This document shows, piece after piece, positions 16,041 through 25,196 of a stretch of 64,000 nucleotides of DNA. How positions within the stretch are numbered: the first letter of the stretch is position 1; every line of letters begins with the position of its first letter. Both the position numbers and the translations under genes were made by a program. The notes beneath the pieces are model-generated. The model saw only the letters and a list, made by a program, of their open reading frames with translations, had not been told where the DNA came from and made no database searches. The stretch is taken from assembly GCF_016757965.1 (NCBI RefSeq), contig NZ_JAEKIW010000013.1:1-64000 (forward strand), read 5' to 3'. Source of the stretch: Archaeoglobus neptunius (GTDB lineage Archaea; Halobacteriota; Archaeoglobi; Archaeoglobales; Archaeoglobaceae).

Positions 16041-17270
16041 ATGAGTGTCGATGTCCTGATCGTGAATCATAACGAACTCGCCCGTGACATAGAGGACGCC
16101 TACGAGAGTGGTGAACCGCTGTTCGTTTGGGGTAGGACGGGGATTGGAAAGTCGTACACCATCCGGGAGACGGCAACAGCACTCGCGGCAAAGTACGACA
16201 GGAAGTTCACCACCAGCCTGTCGAAAATCGACGGGGAGCACTTCTTCCTCCTGGACAGGAGGCTAACCTACATGAACCCCACGGACATCCTCGGCGTCTT
16301 GTACAAGGACAACGGAGTGTCGAAGTGGCACTACCCGGACTGGCTGTGGAAGATCAGCAAGCAGAGGGAGGAAGAGGAGGGCATAGAGATCAGGGGCATA
16401 GTGGCTCTCGAGGAGCTCAACCTCGCTCCACCCCTCGTTCAGAACGCCGCTTACGAGCTCGTCCTCGACCACAGGGTGCAGGACCTCGAGATAGCAGAGG
16501 GAGTCGTGTTTGTAGCTGCCGGAAACGTCAACGAGGACAGGGCTTTCACCTACGAACTACCCGACCCCCTGAAGACGAGGTTCACTCACGTCGAGCTGGC
16601 GATACCAGTGTTCAAGCACCCCACCAAGAGAGAGGGGTGGTTCTACTGGGCAACTGAGAAAGGCGTGGACGGGAGGATTACAACCTTCCTGAGCTACAGA
16701 GAAGACATGCTCTTCAATTACATCGAGGACGCGAGGGTGTTCCCCACACCAAGAGGCTGGGAGAAGGCGTCGAAGCTCATGAAGGGCAAACCAGACGAAA
16801 CAGCTTGGAGGGCGGTAGCAAAGGCCTGCGGCACGTTTGCGGGAGAGCAGTTCAGGCAGTTCATGGAGCTGACGAGAAAGGTGAACATCGAGGAACTGCT
16901 GAACGACCCGAAGAAGTTCCTTGAGCTTGACGTGGCCAACAAGTTCGCGGCGATAGCGGCGATGACGAGTGCGTTCTCAAAAGTTCCAGAGCTGGGTGAA
17001 AAGCTACTGAAGTTCGCCGCCCACCTGTTCACGGGAATATACGACGGAAAGCTCAGAGAGTACCTGACCCTCCTCGAGGAGTACACATCGACGAGGGACG
17101 AGTCGACAGCGAGAGCCCTCAGGGAGATGAGAGGGAAGGAGAGACTGCCCGAGTTCGCCGTCCTCGTGCTGACGAACATGAAGGCCCACGACAGAGAGAT
17201 CACGCAGAAAGTCGTACAGGAGAGCGTGTACGGCAACGTGCTCGTGGATTTGCTACCGTTCTTTACATGA
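16041..17270 (+). CDS. MoxR-type AAA+ ATPase
   Basis: 409 residues. Walker A GRTGIGKS lies near residue 31 and a Walker B of the type VALEELNLA near 121. Sensor-like VVFVAAGNVNE and arginine-finger region DPLKTRFTHVEL follow. This is the MoxR/AAA_5 pattern, a chaperone-like ATPase that usually acts with a VWA protein. The C-terminal half is helical. The next gene encodes a HELLH/VWA protein, the usual partner. ATG 16041 is used; GTG 16038 is an equal alternative. Confidence 0.85.
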   Translation: MSVDVLIVNHNELARDIEDAYESGEPLFVWGRTGIGKSYTIRETATALAAKYDRKFTTSLSKIDGEHFFLLDRRLTYMNPTDILGVLYKDNGVSKWHYPDWLWKISKQREEEEGIEIRGIVALEELNLAPPLVQNAAYELVLDHRVQDLEIAEGVVFVAAGNVNEDRAFTYELPDPLKTRFTHVELAIPVFKHPTKREGWFYWATEKGVDGRITTFLSYREDMLFNYIEDARVFPTPRGWEKASKLMKGKPDETAWRAVAKACGTFAGEQFRQFMELTRKVNIEELLNDPKKFLELDVANKFAAIAAMTSAFSKVPELGEKLLKFAAHLFTGIYDGKLREYLTLLEEYTSTRDESTARALREMRGKERLPEFAVLVLTNMKAHDREITQKVVQESVYGNVLVDLLPFFT

Positions 17271-17307
17271 AGAACGGAGAAAAGTGGGAGACGGTAGAGG
17301 TGAAGTC

Positions 17308-18591
17308 ATGAAGTTGACACCCAGCGAGAGGGTGCAGAAGGCCAAGATTCGCCTGCTGAGAGAGCACCCGTTCTTCGGCTACTGCATAATGCAAATCCCG
17401 GTCGTGGCGAGTGACGAGCCCAAACCCGCCGGACCAAAGATAGTGTACAACCCTTCATTCGTGGAGAAACTCGACGACGACGAGCTCGTGGCAGTTCTGA
17501 CGCACGAACTGCTGCACTATCTCCTAGGGCACACAAAGAGGGCCAGGGAGTTCAAGAAGACAATGAGCGAGCACCTCAGCGACGACGAGAAAAAAGGATT
17601 CCACTTCAAGATGAACATCGCGGAGGACATAGTGATAAACGCCATCCTCGCGCTGAACGGATTCAGACTGCCGAAAACGAAATTGGTAAACGGAAAAACG
17701 GTCACGGTTAGACAGGGTTGCATAATTCCGGATGTACTCTCCTCCAACAGGACCCGCGTGCCCCTGACCGACTCCAGACGCACAGTCGTGGTAGAAGATC
17801 CTCACGCCAAAATGTGCGAGGAGGTCTTCTGGGAGATAAAAGACCTCGACTTCAGAGACGACGGGGACGAAAACGAGGAGTCGATGTACTTCAGCGACGA
17901 CACGACGGACGACGAGAGTAGCGGCGGCGATGGGAAAAGAGAGTGGCAAAGCGTGAAACCGGCAGACGAGCTTCTGACAGAGGCACTCAACTACTCCAAG
18001 GTGGCGGGAAAAACACCTGCGGGACTGGACAGGACTATAAAAGACTTGCAGAGGCCCGAGCTCGACCTGTTCTCGTTTCTGCGAAGATTTGTCGTGAAAG
18101 CGATCCCGTCAGACTACACATACCTCAGGCCGAGCAAGAGCAGCCCGCCGAACGTGTTCCTCCCGTCAGTGGAATACGGAGAGCACGCGAGGGGGGTAGT
18201 GGCAATAGACACATCTGCCTCGATGGAAGAGAGGTCCCTGAGCAAAGCCATCTCGGAAGTAGTAAAGATTGCGAGGGAGATGTCCGTCGAACTGTCGCTG
18301 GTCTACTGCGACGCGGAGGTTCAGGGAGTGGAGGACGTGCGGTCGGTCAAAGATGTACTGAAGGCGATGGGTAAAGCGAGGGGAGGGGGCGGGACGGACT
18401 TCAGGCCAGTATTCGAGTACGCAGAGAGAAAGAGGGCGAGCTTCGTGATATACTTCACGGACGGGTACGGGACTTTCCCGAGGAGGGCGAGAGTTCCGAC
18501 ACTGTGGGTCCTCACCGCCGACGGCGTTCCGGAGTCGACGATCCCGTTCGGGAAGGTAGTGAGGTTCAGAGAACACCGAATTGTGTCTTAG
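17308..18591 (+). CDS. VWA-like metallopeptidase protein (DUF2201-type), partner of the MoxR ATPase
   Basis: 427 residues. HELLHYLLGH near residue 65 is a zinc-peptidase motif. After an acidic linker, the C-terminal domain has a VWA MIDAS (AIDTSASM near residue 299), GGGGTDF and YFTDGYGTF. This order (metallopeptidase-like N-terminus, VWA C-terminus) is that of the DUF2201 family, which is encoded beside MoxR ATPases in many bacteria and phages. The pair probably remodels or inserts metal into a target. ATG 17308 has the SD tagaggtgaag and lies 37 nt after the ATPase stop. Confidence 0.85.
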   Translation: MKLTPSERVQKAKIRLLREHPFFGYCIMQIPVVASDEPKPAGPKIVYNPSFVEKLDDDELVAVLTHELLHYLLGHTKRAREFKKTMSEHLSDDEKKGFHFKMNIAEDIVINAILALNGFRLPKTKLVNGKTVTVRQGCIIPDVLSSNRTRVPLTDSRRTVVVEDPHAKMCEEVFWEIKDLDFRDDGDENEESMYFSDDTTDDESSGGDGKREWQSVKPADELLTEALNYSKVAGKTPAGLDRTIKDLQRPELDLFSFLRRFVVKAIPSDYTYLRPSKSSPPNVFLPSVEYGEHARGVVAIDTSASMEERSLSKAISEVVKIAREMSVELSLVYCDAEVQGVEDVRSVKDVLKAMGKARGGGGTDFRPVFEYAERKRASFVIYFTDGYGTFPRRARVPTLWVLTADGVPESTIPFGKVVRFREHRIVS

Positions 18592-18789
18592 TAGTGTAAG
18601 ACAAAAAAACACAAGTGTGTCTCGCTCGAGTGAGACATAACCCCACTGCGAGAGGGCTCGCACTTTAGTGCAGGGAGCAGCATCCCGCCGTGGAAGTGAC
18701 TCATTTTCTCACTGATGAGCACTTTTGCGGTGCTACCAGACAACCTGCCAACCCTGCCATCACCACCAGCCCCCCGGTGAGGTGATGGG
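18592..18789 (+). other. Intergenic stretch with stem-loops
   Basis: No gene seen. GTCTC...GAGAC (18619-18636, within gtgtctcgctcgagtgagac) and CTCA...TGAG pairs around 18699-18718 could form hairpins. It closes with the C-rich/SD element ccccccggtgaggtgatggg before ATG 18790. Confidence 0.45.
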
Positions 18790-19389
18790 ATGGGGTACAT
18801 GGTGGAGGTTAGGTCCCACGACATTTTCGTGCTCAACGACGAGAAAGTGAGGGAGACCATAGAGACCTTCGACATGGACCACATCTTCACAATCTCAGAC
18901 GAGCACCTCACGTTCAGAGAGTACACGTTCAAAATGCCCGCCAACCTGTACCTGTTCTTCGCGGCAATAGCAGACGCAGTAGAGGGTTTCGTAGAGTTTC
19001 AGGGAGAGGACGGCCCGATCTGGAAAGTAGACATAAAAGATGGGAGAGTAGCTGAGTACAGCGCCACAATCACCTTCGAGAAGTCGTACGAGACCGAGAA
19101 AGTGGACGTGGACTACAGCCCAATTGTCAACGAGAGGTATGTGGCGGCGTGGATTCACGAAGACGCCCTGCTCGCATACGATCTCGTCGAGGACGCGTGG
19201 TTTAAAGTGTGGCTGACGGGGTCAATCTCGGACGTCGAAACGGTAAAACAAATTCAAAGGGGAGAGGCACTGCCAGCGTACCACCTCTACGACCCCGCAC
19301 CCCACGAGCTCGCGACCTTTGCGAAGAAATTGGAAGAGGCCAACACAGACGTCTCTATCCTAAAGACGGTCACCGTGAGTTTACTGTGA
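18790..19389 (+). CDS. Hypothetical acidic beta-rich protein (199 aa)
   Basis: ATG 18790 follows the C-rich/SD element (GGTGAGGTGATGGG). The protein is rich in aromatic and acidic residues with alternating beta pattern. It has no cysteines and no motif I recognise. It opens a run of unrecognised genes (18790-25196) that read as one operon. A structural or accessory role in a complex is possible but not shown. Confidence 0.6.
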   Translation: MGYMVEVRSHDIFVLNDEKVRETIETFDMDHIFTISDEHLTFREYTFKMPANLYLFFAAIADAVEGFVEFQGEDGPIWKVDIKDGRVAEYSATITFEKSYETEKVDVDYSPIVNERYVAAWIHEDALLAYDLVEDAWFKVWLTGSISDVETVKQIQRGEALPAYHLYDPAPHELATFAKKLEEANTDVSILKTVTVSLL

Positions 19390-19398
19390 GGTGAGAAC

Positions 19399-19878
19399 GT
19401 GAAAAGAGACGAGTTCGTGAGAAAGCTGTACTTTGCATCAAATCCCACCATCATCCTAGCACAGAGCATGGAAGTCCCCCATTCCCTCGCGGAAAAAGTC
19501 AAACTGCACCGCCTGAACATCCTCGCCAGAGAGTTAGCAGGTGAGGACGTACCGGAGGAAGAAAAGGTGAGCGACGCGGAAGTCGTGGCCTTTCTGCACT
19601 CTGCATCGCTCATGGTACCGCTCGACGAGACCTTCGCGAACATCTTCGTCAACCTGACTCAAAAAGTGCTCGGAGTGAGAGTGAGAGAGCTCGAATACAG
19701 AGAGCTGACTGAGCAGGAGAAGTTCGAGCTAAAGCAACTCAAGAGAGAGATTTTGAAGAGGAGGGAGAGGAGGGAGAAAGAAAGGGCAAAACAGCTCAGG
19801 GAGACGTTCAGGGAAATTGCCAAAAAGCTGCCAAAGAAAATTGACGTCAGGCAGAGCACGCTGGAGGTGGTAGCGTGA
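19399..19878 (+). CDS. Hypothetical helical protein (159 aa)
   Basis: GTG 19399 sits 9 nt after the previous stop with SD gaggtgagaac. The C-terminal half is a strongly charged helix rich in Lys/Arg/Glu (KREILKRRERREKERAKQL), probably a coiled coil. No family recognised. The stop overlaps GTG 19875 of the next gene. Confidence 0.6.
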   Translation: MKRDEFVRKLYFASNPTIILAQSMEVPHSLAEKVKLHRLNILARELAGEDVPEEEKVSDAEVVAFLHSASLMVPLDETFANIFVNLTQKVLGVRVRELEYRELTEQEKFELKQLKREILKRRERREKERAKQLRETFREIAKKLPKKIDVRQSTLEVVA

Positions 19879-20036
19879 AAGAGCTGAAGATCGTAAACGA
19901 CAAGCTCGACGAGTGCCTCGAACTCATGCTCGACAGTCCGGCGGGAGACAAGATCGCCGAAGTCGTCAACGAGAGAGGCTGGCACTCGATGCTCAACGCT
20001 TCGACAGCGAAAAAGCTTGGACTACGACTTTTGTGA
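19875..20036 (+). CDS. Small hypothetical protein (53 aa)
   Basis: GTG 19875 overlaps the upstream stop (GTGA) and has the SD ctggaggtgg. The 53 residues are helical with one cysteine (KELKIVNDKLDECLELML). The reading is supported by the overlap pattern typical of this operon. Confidence 0.5.
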   Translation: MKELKIVNDKLDECLELMLDSPAGDKIAEVVNERGWHSMLNASTAKKLGLRLL

Positions 20037-20052
20037 AAAATGGAGGGACGAG

Positions 20053-20859
20053 ATGACAGATCTCCCCCCTCACCTGAGAACGTACTGCGAAACGGCAGAT
20101 CAGGTATACCAGATTCTCGTGAAATCCACGCTACTCGTCGATGTAGCCCTTTCTCAGTTGTGGCCTAAGGAGAGATACACAGCGAGCGAATACTACGACC
20201 TCCTCCACGAGATGAAAAAAGACATCCTGTCCGAGATCACCGGTAAAATCCTCGAAAACTACAGTTACGTGTACTACTCCGACATGAAAGACGCACTCGA
20301 GAAGGCGCTCGCCAACGGAGACACGAGCTTCAGAGATTTTGCAGAAAAGGTCGTGCACACACTCGAACAGAGGGCAGACGAAATAGCCCTCAAAAATGTG
20401 CTCGAGAAGGCGAGAAACCTGCTACCCTTCTCGCAAGAACCAGAAGAGAAAATGAGACAGATACTTCACGGCAGAAAGCTGGTCCTCCAACACACGTACA
20501 ACTTCGAGAACAACATAGGCAAATACGACACCGTAGAGTCGCTGGCAGCTCTTCACAGGCTCGCGATAGTGGTCAGCAACAACTACCCTCCCTCAAAACC
20601 GATCCCTAGCAGTGTGGAGAACGCGTTCTGGATCCTGCACGAGATTACACCGAGAAGAAAGTACAGCTTCTCCGGAGTGATAAAAGACATCGTCTTCTTC
20701 AAGAACGGAAAGCTCCACGTCGCTCTTCTGAACGAGAAAGTAGCGAGAAAGGTGGCAGAAGCCCTCGTTTACGGCGTAGAATGGAGAGGCGGTAGAGCAG
20801 TGACACGCAAACAACCTCTGGAGAGCGTGACGAGATCACCACCCCCCACTCCCCGGTGA
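20053..20859 (+). CDS. Hypothetical helical protein (268 aa)
   Basis: ATG 20053 has the SD GGAGG at good distance; an in-frame TTG at 20017 is less likely. The product is mainly helical with Tyr-rich N-terminus. It ends in a Pro-rich tail (RSPPPTPR) created by the C-rich/SD element of the next gene. No motif recognised. Confidence 0.6.
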   Translation: MTDLPPHLRTYCETADQVYQILVKSTLLVDVALSQLWPKERYTASEYYDLLHEMKKDILSEITGKILENYSYVYYSDMKDALEKALANGDTSFRDFAEKVVHTLEQRADEIALKNVLEKARNLLPFSQEPEEKMRQILHGRKLVLQHTYNFENNIGKYDTVESLAALHRLAIVVSNNYPPSKPIPSSVENAFWILHEITPRRKYSFSGVIKDIVFFKNGKLHVALLNEKVARKVAEALVYGVEWRGGRAVTRKQPLESVTRSPPPTPR

Positions 20860-20870
20860 GGTGGTTTTTC
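20846..20870 (+). promoter_or_regulatory. C-rich/SD element before the 719-aa protein gene
   Basis: cactccccggtgaggtggtt lies before GTG 20871 and overlaps the upstream stop. ACC/GGT arms can pair across the SD. Confidence 0.5.
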
Positions 20871-23030
20871 GTGACGAGTAAACTGAAGTGGAAGTACGAC
20901 GTCACCACCTTCTCCGAGCTGGAAAAGTACCGCGTCAGCGCCAACTCCATTCTCAAAATTCTCGTATACGGGCTCACGGTCAGCGGTGCAGAGGAGGTGA
21001 GGATCACCCTCCGCGAAGGAAAGTACACGCTCGAGACACCCTACAGTCTCCCCCTCGACTGTGTGGAGACGTGGCTCGGATACAGAGAGGGCAAAGGACC
21101 TCTATATCCTCTCGAGTCCAACGAACTCGGAAAAATCTTTCTCGCAGAGGTCGCGAGGGGGGCCAAAATCAGAGTCGCAACTCCCCAGTACGTGGCCGTG
21201 ATAGACGGCGAGGGAGCGGCGATCACGGACACCGCGAACTCACATCCCAGCAAGACGAGCATCGAAATCCACAAACCAAACCTCTCCCCGTGGTGGGACT
21301 ACTCAAAGCTCAACGAGGGACTCAGGGAAGTGAAGGTCCCAACCACCGTAGAGATGTACACCGACAAAGAAATGAGGAAAAGAGAGTTTCCGTCAGAGGG
21401 CAAGAGTGGCAAAGTGATTTGGCAGAGCCAGGGAGTCACGATAGAGAAGTTCGAAGGATGTTCTCACGGCGATGTCGTCGTCAACGGCGTGTCCCTGTCC
21501 TTCAGTCCACTGCCCAGCAGGCTCGTCGCCAAGGTGGAAGGGCAGGTAGACGTCATAACGATCCACGGCGTGGAGGTGAGGCTGCCAAACATCGTGACGC
21601 CAGACTGCACAGACCTGAGAGCGCTATCCATCATCGCAGACGCGAAGGACATAATCGAAGAGTTGGAACTCTCGAAAGACTGGCTGAAGGAACTGACGCG
21701 GCTCACCGAGAGCAGGCTGACGCGCGTCAGGGAGACTTTAGACAGACTAACGCGAACCGTGAAGGAGAACCCCAAGTTCACTTCGATGGCAGAGGTGCTC
21801 GTTCCGCACTACGCAGAGATGCTCGAGGCGATCGAAATACTCCTCACGGAGGTCACGTACTACGGATACGCTAGAGAGAGATTGTCTCTCAGCAACGGCC
21901 GTGCACCGCTCGTCCACATCCTGAACGTGAACAACAACGGCTACGTCAGAAAGAGGCTCACTGCTCCAGAGTGCAGGGTACTGTCGACGGAGAAGAGAAC
22001 GGTAGTATATGTGGACGATCCAAGGCTGATCCGTTTTCTGGAAAAAATGGGTGTGAAAGAAGTCAGCGTACGAAAACCCAACCTCATAGCCACCTACGCC
22101 CCCAAATTCACCGGCCTAGAAAAGGCGAAATACTACGACCTCCACGGCCTCGCACACTTCGCCCTGACTACGAGAACACTCGTGGTGTACACGGACAAAA
22201 TAACGTCCCTGAAAGACGAGTCTTTCCCACCAACGGTGGTGATAATCAAGAGAAACAAAAAACTGAAAGAGCTGAAGGCGATTCTCGGCGAGCTCCTCGT
22301 AAGCTACGAAGACTACACGAAGATGACGAAAAAACTCACCCTGGTGACCGACGGGAAGAAAGTGTACACTCTCTCTGAACTCCCCGACTCAAAAAAATAC
22401 TACCTGATCTCTGACAACAGAACCGAACTGCTACCGTACCTGAACAAAATCGCGAGAGTTTACGCTGTGCTCCCGTTCTGTAACTGGCGAGGAATATCCA
22501 TCAAAACGTTCGTAGACCGAACGAAAGCCTGGTCGAAAGTAAGACACTTCTTAAACGAGGAGGCAGCAGACCTGCTTCGGATAATCATAAACTCGGAAAT
22601 AGCGCCAATACTCAACCCGTCCTACAAACACTTGGTAAGGCTACTCGAAGAGGTCAGCGGCATAGAGAAGGGCCTGTCGATTCGGGAGATAACAGAAGCA
22701 GAGAAAGAGAAGATAAGGAGTATAGCGGAGTCCGTAGGAATACTGAGGCTCGGTCAGGTGTCAGAAAAGTTGACGGGACTGGCAGAGACCACAAACGGTC
22801 TGCCAGTCATAAACCCCCTCCTCCCCCCTGAGATGATAGCCACATCGGAGAAGCTGAGGGACCTGCGCGACCTCCAGCTATACCTCAAGTACGAGGGGTC
22901 GGCGATCTTCGCTGGAATGGACCACTTAGCAAAAGACGTTGAGGCTCTGCCAGAAGATGTGAAGAAGGTCGTGAGCAAGTACACGAGAGATACGGCAAGA
23001 GCGAAGGAACTCGCTCTCTCTTTCCTGTAG
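20871..23030 (+). CDS. Large hypothetical protein (719 aa)
   Basis: GTG 20871 is placed 6 nt after GAGGTGG; the frame opens slightly upstream at 20856. The N-terminal ~240 residues are beta-rich, the region about 260-330 is helical with Thr/Arg-rich heptads, and the C-terminal third is helical. I see no Walker motif, zinc site or catalytic signature. The N-terminal ~120 residues vaguely recall a GHKL-like fold, but the diagnostic DxGxG motif is absent, so no call is made. Its size and place in a conserved-looking operon suggest a core component of the element. Confidence 0.7.
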   Translation: MTSKLKWKYDVTTFSELEKYRVSANSILKILVYGLTVSGAEEVRITLREGKYTLETPYSLPLDCVETWLGYREGKGPLYPLESNELGKIFLAEVARGAKIRVATPQYVAVIDGEGAAITDTANSHPSKTSIEIHKPNLSPWWDYSKLNEGLREVKVPTTVEMYTDKEMRKREFPSEGKSGKVIWQSQGVTIEKFEGCSHGDVVVNGVSLSFSPLPSRLVAKVEGQVDVITIHGVEVRLPNIVTPDCTDLRALSIIADAKDIIEELELSKDWLKELTRLTESRLTRVRETLDRLTRTVKENPKFTSMAEVLVPHYAEMLEAIEILLTEVTYYGYARERLSLSNGRAPLVHILNVNNNGYVRKRLTAPECRVLSTEKRTVVYVDDPRLIRFLEKMGVKEVSVRKPNLIATYAPKFTGLEKAKYYDLHGLAHFALTTRTLVVYTDKITSLKDESFPPTVVIIKRNKKLKELKAILGELLVSYEDYTKMTKKLTLVTDGKKVYTLSELPDSKKYYLISDNRTELLPYLNKIARVYAVLPFCNWRGISIKTFVDRTKAWSKVRHFLNEEAADLLRIIINSEIAPILNPSYKHLVRLLEEVSGIEKGLSIREITEAEKEKIRSIAESVGILRLGQVSEKLTGLAETTNGLPVINPLLPPEMIATSEKLRDLRDLQLYLKYEGSAIFAGMDHLAKDVEALPEDVKKVVSKYTRDTARAKELALSFL

Positions 23031-23043
23031 TCACCGGAGAGAG

Positions 23044-23224
23044 ATGTCTCACCTACACACGCAAATGTTCAACGAGGTCTCCCTCCAAGGCTTCGACGAG
23101 CTTCCCGTCGGTCGTCACCGTAGCTTTCGCAGCTCCAGACTACTTTTTGCTGCTGGACATGGACGACGGAGAGGCAATGCTGATTAACGGCCACAAAATT
23201 AAGAAGATAGACATTCTCGAGTAG
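23044..23224 (+). pseudogene. Possible small frameshifted gene
   Basis: ATG 23044 (SD accggagag) reads 47 codons to TAA 23185-23187, protein-like at first (MFNEVSLQGFDELPV). Protein-like sequence then continues in another frame (VVTVAFAAPDYFLLLDMDDG) to TAG 23222-23224. A single-base shift near 23115-23125 would join them into one ~60-aa protein. It may be a sequencing error, a decayed gene, or two tiny frames. Confidence 0.35.
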
Positions 23225-23323
23225 GCCCACCCCCGTTCTCACACATAGCCTACAAACTGAGCGCGAGAGCACGAGAGACTACAAAAGCCAGCGGATACCG
23301 AGCACCCTCCCATGTCCCCGGTG

Positions 23324-23593
23324 ATGAAGGTATCGAGAATGTCGTATAAGTGTAGAACCGACAGATCTACAATTGTCTACACCGTGGATTTCGAGATGGA
23401 AGACAGGGCTAGACCAGCACTACCAGTACCGCTCCCGCCAGCCAAAAATTCGGCGGTGAAATTCGGAGTAAGCGACGATCTGGTTGCAGCAAAGTCGAAG
23501 TCCTTCGAGGACTTTACGAAGGCCATCTGGCACTCGGTAAACAAGGTCAGAAAACAGCTCCACATCAAAAGAGGTGAAAAAAGTGAAAGTTGA
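23324..23593 (+). CDS. Hypothetical protein (89 aa) with N-terminal domain shared with the 33-aa protein at 27290
   Basis: ATG 23324 is preferred over ATG 23312 because the N-terminus MKVSRMSYKCRTDRSTIVYT aligns with MKVEVRRIVLECKIDRSTIA of the 33-aa protein at 27290. A Pro-rich linker and a basic helical C-terminus follow. No known family. The stop overlaps the next gene's start region by 11 nt. Confidence 0.55.
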   Translation: MKVSRMSYKCRTDRSTIVYTVDFEMEDRARPALPVPLPPAKNSAVKFGVSDDLVAAKSKSFEDFTKAIWHSVNKVRKQLHIKRGEKSES

Positions 23594-24227
23594 GGTCGGA
23601 GACACGGTGGGAGAGTTCAGGGTCGTCGCAATCGTGAAACGATTCGACGACGCATTCATCCTGGAGGACGAGCTAGGCTACTACCTCGTCGTGAAACAGG
23701 AGTCTCTCGAAAAAGTAGCCCGAAACGATACTACCACGAAAAACATACTGAGAGCGCACCAGAGAATCGAGCGTATCGTGAGCAACACCTTGTTCCTTTC
23801 CTCAGGCAAGACGTACAAGTTCTACTTCGTGACACAGGGCGAGGACGTGATCTCCAAGCTGAGGCATCACACTAGAAACGGTCTCTTGGAGGCGGCGATA
23901 AAACTCGACGAGGGGGCAGACCTCGGAGACCCAGAAGCGCTGGCAGACGTGGAGGAAGTGCTGTACTACAAAGAGTTTAGCAAGGAAGCAGGAGCGGGCG
24001 GACTCGCGTTCGGTCTCGGCTTTCCCGGCTTTGCAGTCGGGATGATGGTTGCCAAGACGACGAACGGCACCGTGAAAGTGATCTACGAGGAGGTGCGCAG
24101 TTACCCCGAGGGGTACACGGTCAAGCGAAAGGAAGTACCTCTCGCCCTCATAGACGTCATACGCAGCGACAAGTTCGACGAAGTGATCGATACCGTAAAG
24201 AGTTGCCTAAAAAGAGGTGAGGACTAA
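23583..24227 (+). CDS. Hypothetical protein with a glycine-rich hydrophobic segment (214 aa)
   Basis: GTG 23583 follows the SD gaggtg by 6 nt; GTG 23574 is the upstream alternative. The N-terminus starts as a beta barrel-like stretch (VEVGDTVGEFRVVAIVKRF). A Gly/Phe-rich hydrophobic segment lies at about residues 136-158 (GAGGLAFGLGFPGFAVGMMV) and might be a membrane helix. No family recognised. Its TAA overlaps the next ATG by one base. Confidence 0.6.
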   Translation: MKVEVGDTVGEFRVVAIVKRFDDAFILEDELGYYLVVKQESLEKVARNDTTTKNILRAHQRIERIVSNTLFLSSGKTYKFYFVTQGEDVISKLRHHTRNGLLEAAIKLDEGADLGDPEALADVEEVLYYKEFSKEAGAGGLAFGLGFPGFAVGMMVAKTTNGTVKVIYEEVRSYPEGYTVKRKEVPLALIDVIRSDKFDEVIDTVKSCLKRGED

Positions 24228-24736
24228 TGCCCGACGCGTACTTCTGCACGAATTGCTTCTTTTTCGGATACGCAAAGACGATGACGTACCAGAAAATCCG
24301 AGACGGCTTCGGCGACGATGAATACGCCACTGAAAGCGCCCCTCTCAAAATAGAGTGCCCCGAGTGCGGCGGGACTATCGTCGCAGTAGAGGTCGACGAC
24401 AGCACCTACGAGCTCATGCAAAAGATTGCCACACACCTCGAAAAAATGTACTTCGAAGGCGAAGATACGGAGAGCGAGTTCGAGTTCCACGACTACCCCC
24501 GCTACTCGAGAGTCCTCACGTACTTCGCCCTGAAGAACGGTAGAAATCCGAGAAAAGTAGACATCTCCCACTCGTGGGACGGACCGTTCATATACACTCC
24601 TATCGACGATGTGACGAACGACTTACTTTTGAGAAAGTTGACAGCGAAAAAACCACATGTCAAGGAGCTGGCAGAAGAACTACTGAAAGAGCCGTCCAGC
24701 TCTCAAGCCAACACCACTTCCCCCACGAGGTGCTGA
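24227..24736 (+). CDS. Two-knuckle zinc protein (169 aa)
   Basis: CTNC near residue 7 and CPECGG near residue 43 form a probable zinc ribbon. The rest is acidic and mixed alpha/beta, with a low-complexity end (SSSQANTTSPTRC) produced by the next gene's C-rich/SD element. No family recognised. The start overlaps the upstream stop (TAATG). Confidence 0.6.
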   Translation: MPDAYFCTNCFFFGYAKTMTYQKIRDGFGDDEYATESAPLKIECPECGGTIVAVEVDDSTYELMQKIATHLEKMYFEGEDTESEFEFHDYPRYSRVLTYFALKNGRNPRKVDISHSWDGPFIYTPIDDVTNDLLLRKLTAKKPHVKELAEELLKEPSSSQANTTSPTRC

Positions 24737-24737
24737 T
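24712..24737 (+). promoter_or_regulatory. C-rich/SD element
   Basis: cttcccccacgaggtgctgat precedes ATG 24738. CAC and GTG can pair around GAG. It overlaps the coding end of the upstream gene. Confidence 0.5.
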
Positions 24738-25196
24738 ATGTCCTCGGATAAGGACACAGAAGGGGAACCGACCAGCAGACCGAAGCTGGAAGACTCCCTC
24801 GAGACTGAGACGTGCTTCAACTGTGGCGAGAACGTCCCTTACGTCGTTTACGATGTCGACCACCACCGCCTCCCGGTAGCAGTGATATGGTTCGACGAAG
24901 GACACCCTGGTAGCAGATACGAACCACCAGAACCGGCCACTCTTTACGTCGAGTGCTTCAAGTGTTTTTCAGAGCGGTTCATAGTTGTACCTCGACTTTC
25001 CAAGATACACCACTGCCTCACTCCAAGTGAGGTTGCCAGAGCAATTGGAGAGCTAGAAGACGAGCTCAGGAGGGGCATCAAAAGGTTGCCAAGATACGGA
25101 AAGGAGTGCATGTGCTTCGAAAAACAGGTCCACGAGTTCGTCGAGGAAGAAGGGATCGCCAGAATCTGCCTAAACTGCGGAGGTTACGTACAGTAA
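24738..25196 (+). CDS. Multi-zinc-knuckle protein (152 aa)
   Basis: Three Cys pairs are visible: CFNCGE near residue 29, CFKC near 74 and CMCF...CLNCGG towards the C-terminus. They can form two zinc sites. The middle is helical (PSEVARAIGELEDELRRG). It follows another zinc protein in the same operon, so both may act in one complex. No family recognised. Confidence 0.6.
   Translation: MSSDKDTEGEPTSRPKLEDSLETETCFNCGENVPYVVYDVDHHRLPVAVIWFDEGHPGSRYEPPEPATLYVECFKCFSERFIVVPRLSKIHHCLTPSEVARAIGELEDELRRGIKRLPRYGKECMCFEKQVHEFVEEEGIARICLNCGGYVQ

Noticed and set aside
20871-21250. GHKL-type ATPase domain in the 719-aa protein
   Set aside because: A loose strand/helix resemblance exists, but the DxGxG and G-loop motifs are missing.
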